Shown here in pieces: positions 1 to 5,350 of a stretch of 5,471 nt of DNA (positions within the stretch are counted from its first letter, which is position 1; each line of letters opens with the position of its first letter). Position numbers and translations under genes: made by a program. The notes under the pieces were generated by a model that worked only from the letters and a program-made list of their open reading frames with translations, did no database searches and was not told the DNA's origin. The stretch comes from Clostridiales bacterium (GTDB lineage Bacteria; Bacillota; Clostridia; Christensenellales; Borkfalkiaceae): contig JAJWOJ010000161.1 in assembly GCA_021635425.1 (NCBI GenBank), positions 1-5,471 of the forward strand, given 5' to 3'.

Positions 1-27
1 GAGGATAACGAATTGTTCGTTTGCCTC
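1..27. repeat. Hairpin-forming inverted repeat downstream of the dehydrogenase
   Basis: GAGG (1-4) pairs with CCTC (24-27), and inside it AACGAA (7-12) pairs with TTCGTT (16-21) around a TTG loop, with a two-base internal mismatch between the stems. It lies about 45 bases past the dehydrogenase stop, so it could be the transcription terminator of that gene, but the expected U-tract on the minus strand would fall outside the window. Read on the plus strand it is followed by a moderately T-rich stretch. Function is unproven. Confidence 0.3.
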
Positions 28-38
28 GTTTTCGATTT

Positions 39-102
39 ATAATTATTTCGCTTCGTGCGAAAATTATTCCGCATCATGCAAAATTTACTTTGCCTATCGC
101 AA
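39..102. repeat. Three tandem degenerate 20-21 bp units with internal stem-loops
   Basis: Three consecutive units occupy 41-61, 62-81 and 82-102. Each starts with AATT, has a short pyrimidine-rich/GC arm, a five-base loop and a GC(G)AA arm. Unit 1 folds as TTCGC-TTCGT-GCGAA and unit 3 as TTTGC-CTATC-GCAAA; unit 2 is weaker. The change of a C-G pair in unit 1 to a T-A pair in unit 3 keeps the stem. AATTAT at 62-67 also pairs with ATAATT at 39-44, lengthening the first hairpin. The dehydrogenase stop codon (74-76) lies inside unit 2. Whether this is a dispersed repeat family cannot be seen from one window. Confidence 0.6.
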
Positions 103-1297
103 AACTGCGGAAGCTCCGCCTTATTAGCGGATTTCTTTTATCGGATTTCTTTTGCCAGATTTCTTTATAGATTTCGATAATATCTTCCTTTGTCGGCTTG
201 CGGGGGTTGGTCGCCGTGCATCTGTCCGCTAAGGCATGTTCCGCCATTTCTTCGATTGCCGCCATATAATCGCCTTCGCCGACCACGTTGAGTTCGGAAA
301 TATGCAAAGGTATGGACATTTCGTGAAGAAGGAACTGAATATATCCGACAAGCGCGCGAATAGTGGTCACTTCGTTAAGATTCGAAACGCCGAGAATTCT
401 CGCAAGATCGCAATACTTTCTCACGCAAGGCGCATAGCTCGCCTTGCTTCTGCTGAATACGCTGATTTCGCTGTTATATTCGATGATATAAGGAAGAAGA
501 ATGGCATTTGCTCTGCCGTGGGGGATATGGAACATCGCTCCGAGCTGATGAGCCATACCGTGATTAAGCCCGAGCGAAGCCGAATTGAACGCCAGACCCG
601 CAAGGCACGACGCGACATGCACTTTTCTTCTTGCATGAAAGTCTTCATTGTCGTTATACGAACGAAGCAAAAACTGCCCGCAGATTTCCATAGACTTTGC
701 CGCAAGCGCGCCCGAAAATTCGTTGCCGTTAAGAGAAACGTAGGCTTCCATGGCGTGCGTGATTACGTCCATTCCCGTATCGGCGGTAATGCTTTTCGGA
801 ACGCTTTTTACCAAAACCTCGTCCAAAATCGCCTCTTCGGGAGTCATATCGTCGGAAATCAAAGGAATTTTCGTGTTATGCTCGGTATCGGAAATAACGG
901 CAAAAGACGTCACTTCGCTACCCGTTCCGGACGTTGTGGGAATGCAGATAAGCTTAGGATGGTACGTTTCGTCGATCTGAGTTGCGAACTTACGGATAGC
1001 TTTTGACGTATCCATTGCCGAGCCGCCGCCGACCGCCACAATATAATGCCCCTTGCAAGCGAGAGCTTCTTTAACACCCGCGATTACGACTTCGACGGGA
1101 GGATCTGCCACGACCTTGGAAAAAATACTGTAAGAAATGTCGTTTTTCTTGAGCGGGTTGGTTATATGATCGATAAGTCCGCTCGAAACGGTAAACGGAT
1201 CGGCTACGATAAACACGCGGTCGGTTTTTAACTCGCCGAGGTGCGCCAAGGCATCGTCGCCGAAATAAATTTTAGTTTTTACTTCAAACTCTTTCAT
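74..1297 (-). CDS. Iron-containing alcohol dehydrogenase, PduQ-like (group III)
   Basis: This 407-residue protein is probably a cytoplasmic NAD(P)H-dependent dehydrogenase that interconverts a short aldehyde and its alcohol. Seen: the nucleotide-binding loop GGGSAMD at residues 90-96, PTTSGTGSEVT at 120-130, and the metal site Asp177, His181, His246 and His260, with spacings normal for the family (lactaldehyde reductase FucO and relatives). From memory, the closest recalled pattern is 1-propanol dehydrogenase PduQ of propanediol utilisation: it shares TGMDV.TH, the LGLNH..AHQLG..FH.PHG block and ALAD..TNPR near the end. Lactaldehyde reductase or propanediol dehydrogenase activity cannot be excluded, and no microcompartment genes are nearby. 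The start is supported by AGGTGA four bases upstream. PduQ ends about where residue 381 falls, so residues 382-407 (basic, low complexity) are an extra tail from tandem repeats. It has its own promoter, divergent from the lipoprotein gene. Confidence 0.93.
   Translation of the reverse strand: MKEFEVKTKIYFGDDALAHLGELKTDRVFIVADPFTVSSGLIDHITNPLKKNDISYSIFSKVVADPPVEVVIAGVKEALACKGHYIVAVGGGSAMDTSKAIRKFATQIDETYHPKLICIPTTSGTGSEVTSFAVISDTEHNTKIPLISDDMTPEEAILDEVLVKSVPKSITADTGMDVITHAMEAYVSLNGNEFSGALAAKSMEICGQFLLRSYNDNEDFHARRKVHVASCLAGLAFNSASLGLNHGMAHQLGAMFHIPHGRANAILLPYIIEYNSEISVFSRSKASYAPCVRKYCDLARILGVSNLNEVTTIRALVGYIQFLLHEMSIPLHISELNVVGEGDYMAAIEEMAEHALADRCTATNPRKPTKEDIIEIYKEIWQKKSDKRNPLIRRSFRSFAIGKVNFA
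107..130. repeat. Two small overlapping GC-rich inverted repeats
   Basis: GCGGA (107-111) and TCCGC (115-119) form a 5-bp stem with an AGC loop. CCGC (116-119 or 117-120 region) can alternatively pair with GCGG at 127-130 across a short TA-rich loop. They continue the hairpin chain of 39-102 into the 3' end of the dehydrogenase reading frame. Confidence 0.35.
129..170. repeat. 14-bp direct tandem repeat, three copies, in the 3' end of the dehydrogenase
   Basis: Copies lie at 129-142 (GGATTTCTTTTATC), 143-156 (GGATTTCTTTTGCC) and 157-170 (AGATTTCTTTATAG). The first two differ at only two or three bases; the third is more diverged. The period is not a multiple of three, so gain or loss of copies changes the reading frame of the minus-strand gene and decides where it stops. 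Confidence 0.75.
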
Positions 1298-1300
1298 GTT

Positions 1301-1306
1301 TCACCT
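1301..1306 (-). promoter_or_regulatory. Ribosome binding site of the dehydrogenase
   Basis: On the minus strand AGGTGA stands four bases (AAAC) before the ATG at 1297-1295. It fixes the start codon; no better upstream in-frame start is seen. Confidence 0.7.
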
Positions 1307-1317
1307 GTGTAAAAATT

Positions 1318-1337
1318 AACGAAAACGAATTTTCGTT
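1318..1337 (-). promoter_or_regulatory. Leader hairpin with UUCG loop and U-rich tail; possible attenuator
   Basis: On the minus strand AACGAAAA pairs perfectly with TTTTCGTT (8 bp) around a TTCG loop and is followed by AATTTTT, a weak intrinsic-terminator shape 12 bases before the ribosome binding site. Just upstream CGTTT-CGG-AAACG can form and would use part of the same 5' arm, so the two structures exclude each other. This suggests, but does not prove, conditional termination in the leader of the dehydrogenase gene. The stem is AT-rich and may be too weak. Confidence 0.3.
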
Positions 1338-1379
1338 TCCGAAACGGTTTACGTCGGACAAGAATTCGCCCCGCAAAAT

Positions 1380-1405
1380 AACGACCGTTTTGTACGACCC
1401 GTCGT
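1380..1405 (-). promoter_or_regulatory. Palindromic elements in the dehydrogenase leader
   Basis: ACGAC and GTCGT (1394-1398, 1401-1405) form a palindrome with a CC centre. A second nearby element, AACG-AC-CGTT (1380-1389), offers a competing partner. They lie in the roughly 150-base untranslated leader between the predicted start of transcription and the dehydrogenase ATG. They could be an operator or alternative RNA stems; I recognise no named riboswitch or regulator site. Confidence 0.25.
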
Positions 1406-1456
1406 TTTATCGCAATTAAAACTCTTAAACCCGACTCTATTATTAACTTCATTATT

Positions 1457-1485
1457 ATAATAATAAATTAAAGAAAAAAAGTCAA
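1457..1485 (-). promoter_or_regulatory. Predicted sigma-A promoter of the dehydrogenase
   Basis: On the minus strand TTGACT (-35, 1485-1480) is followed after 17 bases by TATTAT (-10, 1462-1457); an overlapping perfect TATAAT (1459-1454) sits at 20-base spacing. Transcription would begin near 1450, giving a leader of about 150 bases. The surrounding sequence is very AT-rich, so chance -10 boxes are easy to find. Confidence 0.5.
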
Positions 1486-1585
1486 CAATAGAGAGGATAC
1501 AAAATGCATAAATCTCAAAAAAAACACAGTGAAATCGACATATACGGAAAAAACTTATCTACAACATTTCCTGTCTTTCCCGAGC

Positions 1586-1597
1586 GCTTAATTAAGC
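1586..1597. promoter_or_regulatory. Perfect 12-bp palindrome GCTTAATTAAGC, possible operator
   Basis: The sequence equals its own reverse complement. It lies 35 bases upstream of the lipoprotein -35 box and about 100 bases upstream of the minus-strand -35 box, a position suited to a dimeric regulator acting on either gene. No regulator is encoded in the window and I do not recognise the site. Confidence 0.25.
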
Positions 1598-1632
1598 ACC
1601 GACAACAGTCTGATCTCTTTGGTGTTTTATAT

Positions 1633-1661
1633 TTGACATATTATTTATATAATGATATACT
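1633..1661 (+). promoter_or_regulatory. Strong sigma-A promoter of the lipoprotein gene
   Basis: A perfect TTGACA (1633-1638) is followed after exactly 17 bases by TATACT (1656-1661). Transcription would begin near 1668, leaving a short leader of about 29 bases before the ATG at 1697. This near-consensus promoter implies appreciable unregulated or repressor-controlled expression. Confidence 0.8.
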
Positions 1662-1684
1662 ATGTACGGTAAAAAAACTTCAAC

Positions 1685-1690
1685 AGGAGA
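1685..1690 (+). promoter_or_regulatory. Ribosome binding site of the lipoprotein gene
   Basis: AGGAGA stands six to seven bases before the ATG at 1697. With the promoter just upstream, it decides the start codon. Confidence 0.8.
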
Positions 1691-1696
1691 CGTTCT

Positions 1697-3055
1697 ATGA
1701 AAAAAATAATTTTCGGTATAGTTGCCGTAATTATGACTCTCGGCATGCTGGTATCATGCAATTTTACATCCGATATCGGCTCTGAAGACAACTCTATATC
1801 CGTTTTACCCGACGATTCGACCGAACTTGAAGATTTGTATGCGGATATCGACGAAGCTCACATTACGGAATACTCCGCAAAAGAAATACATTCAACTTAC
1901 TCGGTTATGTGCGATAAATTGAACGAGTCTAAAATGCCGGCGAAAAATTCTTATAGTAGTTTTTCGAAGGGCATAACATTGCTTGCTGCCGAAGACGAGG
2001 AAGAAAACCCCTTTAATCCCGCGGACTTTATATCAGATATTCCGTCGGATATCGTTGAATATTTTTATATCCTGAAAGATTACGCCGAAAAGGGATTTGA
2101 AAAGTTTTGCAATAACTATGCCGTAATCGGAAAAGATACTTTAGTAAGAATAAGGATCAACAACACACTGCAAGAGCTGGAACTTTCCGTTCGTGTGGGC
2201 AACACTTACATTTTCTATTCAAATTACTACATAAACGAAAAAGCGCAGAAACATATCAAGTATGAAGAGGGCGATTATCTTTGCGTCGAATACCATATGT
2301 TTACCTACACCGTCGCAGACAACAAGGTATCGTTTCCGATAAACTACAAAAGAGACGGACATGGCTACATTTTAAACAACGCAGATGATTTTGAATTGCT
2401 CGATATAACGGAAGCCTACGACACTTTAAAATATCCGTTTATAAAACATATCGATTCAAAACTTATTCAATCGTTACTCGATTCACGCTCCGCCACGATT
2501 CTCGGCGAAAGACAATTCAGGCAAGCGGTTGACAAAACGTTATACAACGCCAACTATGTTTATACAGGCGAATTTAACCTTGGCGGAATTAACTTTTTCG
2601 GCGGCGAGATTCAAGGAAAAGTAACAGACAACAAACTCGTTTTAAACAGCGATAAATACTATGTAAAAACGCCTGCTACAAATATTTTCTACATCCAAAA
2701 CGGCGGATTGTATATAGCATATGGATTTTCATCCGTCCACAGAGAAGCCGCAGAAGACGGAATCAAACAGATATCCGATTACACTTTAAATCACTACAAA
2801 ATCGACGAAGGCGTTCACAAAACCGATGACGGCGTTTACTTCGATTTGAAAACAGAAATAGATTTATCAAAGCCCGATTATACCTATTCCCAACACGACG
2901 AAAATATATACGGAACGCCCGATACGGAATTTATCCCCGACGAAGAAGAATACCATAACGTCGATTCCGAAGGCAATTATTCATATAACCCGTGCTACGC
3001 TTTCAATACTAAGCAAAGAGGATTTATGATTTTCATCGATTCGTTCTGGAATTAA
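1697..3055 (+). CDS. Secreted lipoprotein of unknown function
   Basis: This is a 452-residue protein that I do not recognise as a known family. Seen: a lipoprotein signal peptide with Lys2-Lys3, a hydrophobic core at residues 4-19 and a lipobox LVSC ending at Cys21, so the mature protein should be lipid-anchored on the outer face of the membrane. After a polar, acidic linker (22-60) come probably helical stretches around 61-80 and 113-140, with an acidic patch EDEEE at 99-103. From about 141 to 345 alternating hydrophobic and aromatic residues (Tyr/Phe-rich, Gly-Gly turns near 296-303) suggest beta-sheet. The last 50 residues are acidic and Tyr-rich, ending FWN. Cysteines lie at 21, 72, 138, 196 and 433. 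There are no membrane segments beyond the signal peptide and no catalytic motif. It is a single-gene unit with its own promoter and terminator. A substrate-binding, envelope or surface role is possible but unproven. Confidence 0.9.
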   Translation: MKKIIFGIVAVIMTLGMLVSCNFTSDIGSEDNSISVLPDDSTELEDLYADIDEAHITEYSAKEIHSTYSVMCDKLNESKMPAKNSYSSFSKGITLLAAEDEEENPFNPADFISDIPSDIVEYFYILKDYAEKGFEKFCNNYAVIGKDTLVRIRINNTLQELELSVRVGNTYIFYSNYYINEKAQKHIKYEEGDYLCVEYHMFTYTVADNKVSFPINYKRDGHGYILNNADDFELLDITEAYDTLKYPFIKHIDSKLIQSLLDSRSATILGERQFRQAVDKTLYNANYVYTGEFNLGGINFFGGEIQGKVTDNKLVLNSDKYYVKTPATNIFYIQNGGLYIAYGFSSVHREAAEDGIKQISDYTLNHYKIDEGVHKTDDGVYFDLKTEIDLSKPDYTYSQHDENIYGTPDTEFIPDEEEYHNVDSEGNYSYNPCYAFNTKQRGFMIFIDSFWN

Positions 3056-3062
3056 CCATACG

Positions 3063-3094
3063 ACAAAAAGAGTCCCCGAGGGACTCTTTTTTGT
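3063..3094 (+). terminator. Intrinsic terminator, probably bidirectional
   Basis: GAGTCCC (3070-3076) pairs with GGGACTC (3080-3086) around a CGA loop, and the flanking five A residues pair with the start of a six-T run (3087-3092). It begins eight bases after the lipoprotein stop codon. On the minus strand the same stem is followed by five Ts, so it can also end transcription coming from the convergent hydrolase operon. Confidence 0.9.
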
Positions 3095-3104
3095 TGTAAG
3101 TAAT

Positions 3105-3251
3105 TTATTTCTTTCCGAAATATCTGTCAAGTAAACCTTTGAACGCTCTGCCGTGGCGCGCGTTGTCTAATTTATATTCATCGTCATTTCGCCGCGAATA
3201 CGCGATTTTTCGATCCTTTTTCGTTGAAAATCCGCCTTTTAACCGAGCGTA
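3105..3251 (-). pseudogene. Startless coding-like frame, possible remnant of a small gene
   Basis: On the minus strand a frame is open from 3251 to a TAA at 3107-3105 for 48 codons. Its end reads like a real protein C-terminus, including DEYKLDNARHG and FKGLLDRYFGKK, and the stop falls ten bases before the terminator hairpin, as expected for a true last gene of an operon. However, the frame has no ATG, GTG, TTG or CTG: only an ATC (residue 16) stands behind an AAAGGA box. It overlaps the last codons of the hydrolase in a different frame. The most economical reading is a truncated or decayed gene; a rare ATC start or a lost start codon is the alternative. I do not recognise the family. A chance open frame of this length is also possible. 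Confidence 0.35.
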
Positions 3252-5350
3252 TTAACGCCTTTTTTGAGAATGTACGTTTTGCCGTTTATAACAACGGAAG
3301 TCTCATTCGGAGATTTTACTTCAAGAGTGTTTATTTCGCCGTTTAAAAACGTCGCCGAAATCAGCAAACCGCCGCGTGAACGCAAATTTTTAAACGCGAC
3401 TCCTCTGTTTCTCCACTCGTCGGGAATGGCAGGAAACAATTCTATACAGCCTTGATGGTCCTGCAAAAGCATTTCGTGAAGGGCGTCGCAAAACCCGAAC
3501 AGACTTTCGAGCGTGAACGGTCTGTAATGAAACCGGGTATAACCGTAATGCTTATAGTCGCCGTTTAAATGGAATCCGTTTTCGGCTACGAAACCTTTAC
3601 AAAACTGTCCGAGTCGCTCTGCAGCCGCGTTGCCCTTTTTCGCCATAGCGTAAATCTGCGCGGACATAGCGAACGAAAACCCTACCCAGTAGCCCGTGCC
3701 GAGCGTTTCGAGGTTTAAAATCGTGTTTTCGTAAATTTCCTTATGCCTTTCCGTATCGTAGTTTATAAGATGCAACGGATAAAGGCACATAAGGTGCGAA
3801 AAATGTCTGTGCGTTTCGGGAAGATACTGCGTTTTATCGAGCATTACGACGCCGCTGTCGTCTATCGCTATATCGTCGAGTTTTTCGAGTATTCTCTCGT
3901 ATTTTTCAGCATTTTCGCCAAGCGTTTCCGCATAGCCTTTCAACGTTCTGAAAAGGTAAATAATCAAAGCCAGATCGAAATTAGAGTTCGGTTCGAGATA
4001 TGATTTTCTCGTATTGTCGAATATTTCGGGCGAAGAAGAAACCGGTAAGTAATATTTGCCGTTTTTCTCTTGCAAAAGTCCTATTATCGCTTGTCCTACT
4101 TCCCTAAAAAAGGGGTATGCCCTCTCTTTAAGAAAATCTTCGCCGCCTGCGTAAAGGTAATATTCGTCAAAACTCTGCGCAGCCCAGATAGTCATCGTAG
4201 GCGACAACGAATACTGCGCCCAACCGCCCATCGCCTTGCCGTCCAAAGTCGAACAGGACGGAATCAATAACCCGTCCACGCCGAAAAACTCTTTCGCGAA
4301 CCTCTCGTATGTCGGCTTCAGCTTCCACAGATATTCTATGAACGCCTCGCCTTCTTCCACCCTGTTTGCTTTCAGATAAGACTGATAGGAAAGTTCGGTG
4401 TTCGTGTCGTGGTGATAATCTCCTTTCCACGGCGGCAAGCAATCGTTATCCGCAGTCCACACGCCCTGAAGAGGCATAGGATATCCGCCCTTTTTCGAAC
4501 AGCATTTGAAAAGATACCAACTCTTTTTATACGTTTCGTCGATAAGCTTATCCCCTGTTTTCACGGAAGATTTCGCCCAATATTTTCTCCACGTCTTTTT
4601 ATGCTCGTCAAGAAGTTTGCCGTAGCCTTTTCCGGAGGCTTTCAACAGCAGATTTTTTGCATAATTTATATAATTTTTATCGTCGTCCGTAGTTACAAGC
4701 GTATAATAAATTTCGTCGCCCGTTTTGTACGTTGCTATGCCGAAAGAATAATCGGTACGGGTGTTCTGCTCGTACCATTTAAAGCCGTCATTTTCGAAAA
4801 AACGCGCTTCAGGATATCCGAGCGACATTTTGTCCGCATTGTCGCCGATCCCCGAGCCGCCCTCGGGTTTGCCCGAAAGATATGCGGGGACGTGAAGATT
4901 TATTTCCGCTTTTTCGTGAAGCTTAATAACGCCCGCGTTCGGTTCATCAAACACAAAAACCTCGGCTATATATCGATTATCGGCATAAATTCGCACTACT
5001 GCTTCGTTTAAATCAAGAGAATAGTGAATGTTTTTTATGCTTTTATCAAACCAAAGTTCGATATGCCCCGCGGTGATTTTCGACGGGTAAGGCTTACCCA
5101 TAAATATATCTTCAAAAAGCCTTTCGCGCTCTTTCCAATCCTCATCTTTACCGCTCATAGAGAGTTTAACGAGGTTTTTAAAGTTAAAGCCTTTTTCGAG
5201 CGTGACTTCGTTAGGTCGCAAATCCCACAAATCGGTTCTGTCAACCGTTATTTTCAAAGGATTCGAGCCGTAAACAAGGCTGCCGGTATTTCCGTTACCG
5301 AGAGGCAAGCCCTCGTCCCAGTTTTCTGTTTTAATCATTCTTTTATCCAT
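3239..5350 (-). CDS. GH95-like glycoside hydrolase (alpha-L-fucosidase superfamily)
   Basis: A 703-residue protein without signal peptide or membrane segment, so it should act in the cytoplasm on imported oligosaccharides. GH95 enzymes are inverting alpha-1,2-L-fucosidases or alpha-L-galactosidases. Seen: the N-terminal beta domain opens with W-DEGLPLGNGNTG (11-23). The (alpha/alpha)6 barrel follows, with PLQGVW (293-298), PPWKGDYHHDTN (306-317), an SPE motif (440-442), HRHFSHL (514-520), PFTLESLFG (611-619), EMLLQ (626-630) and LFPAIPDEW (638-646), then a short C-terminal beta domain. By alignment from memory to AfcA, Asn421 is kept as Asn317 and the general acid Glu566 as Glu442, but Asn423 corresponds to Glu319 and Asp766 to Glu615. 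Substrate is therefore uncertain. Two starts are possible: Met1 (5350), overlapping the upstream gene by 16 bases, or Met5 (5338), giving an ATGA overlap; both have only weak GGA boxes. It is coupled to the upstream glycan-enzyme-like gene. Confidence 0.85.
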   Translation of the reverse strand: MDKRMIKTENWDEGLPLGNGNTGSLVYGSNPLKITVDRTDLWDLRPNEVTLEKGFNFKNLVKLSMSGKDEDWKERERLFEDIFMGKPYPSKITAGHIELWFDKSIKNIHYSLDLNEAVVRIYADNRYIAEVFVFDEPNAGVIKLHEKAEINLHVPAYLSGKPEGGSGIGDNADKMSLGYPEARFFENDGFKWYEQNTRTDYSFGIATYKTGDEIYYTLVTTDDDKNYINYAKNLLLKASGKGYGKLLDEHKKTWRKYWAKSSVKTGDKLIDETYKKSWYLFKCCSKKGGYPMPLQGVWTADNDCLPPWKGDYHHDTNTELSYQSYLKANRVEEGEAFIEYLWKLKPTYERFAKEFFGVDGLLIPSCSTLDGKAMGGWAQYSLSPTMTIWAAQSFDEYYLYAGGEDFLKERAYPFFREVGQAIIGLLQEKNGKYYLPVSSSPEIFDNTRKSYLEPNSNFDLALIIYLFRTLKGYAETLGENAEKYERILEKLDDIAIDDSGVVMLDKTQYLPETHRHFSHLMCLYPLHLINYDTERHKEIYENTILNLETLGTGYWVGFSFAMSAQIYAMAKKGNAAAERLGQFCKGFVAENGFHLNGDYKHYGYTRFHYRPFTLESLFGFCDALHEMLLQDHQGCIELFPAIPDEWRNRGVAFKNLRSRGGLLISATFLNGEINTLEVKSPNETSVVINGKTYILKKGVNTLG

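Larger units (their letters stand above)
1298..1696. other. Divergent intergenic region, about 400 bp
   Basis: This stretch separates the minus-strand dehydrogenase from the plus-strand lipoprotein gene. From left to right it holds the hairpin-rich dehydrogenase leader, the minus-strand promoter, about 150 bases with a 12-bp palindrome (1586-1597), and the lipoprotein promoter and ribosome binding site. A plus-strand frame opens at ATG 1504 behind a GAGAGG box, but it crosses the lipoprotein promoter and runs into that gene in another frame, so I do not call it a gene. No RNA gene is recognised. Confidence 0.7.

Noticed and set aside
1..130. CRISPR array suggested by the tandem repeats
   Set aside because: The units abut directly with no spacers and are only 20-21 bp and degenerate, so this is a simple tandem or palindromic repeat.
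236..1006. Long plus-strand open frame opposite the dehydrogenase
   Set aside because: It is the antisense shadow of a well-conserved enzyme; the peptide is rich in Arg, His and Phe without any recognisable motif.
1298..1330. Possible Rex redox operator upstream of the alcohol dehydrogenase
   Set aside because: Such sites are common before these genes, but no TTGTNA-N-TNACAA type inverted repeat is present here.
1339..1353. AAACGGTTT-containing element resembling the core of a CcpA cre site
   Set aside because: Only the AANCGNTT-like core fits; the flanking TG and CA positions of the consensus do not match, so a cre call is not supported.
1504..1785. Plus-strand frame of 93 codons behind a GAGAGG box, with a segment faintly like the start of an HTH protein
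   Set aside because: It crosses the strong lipoprotein promoter and ribosome binding site and its last third is the lipoprotein gene read in another frame. No good promoter lies upstream and the composition is not convincingly coding.
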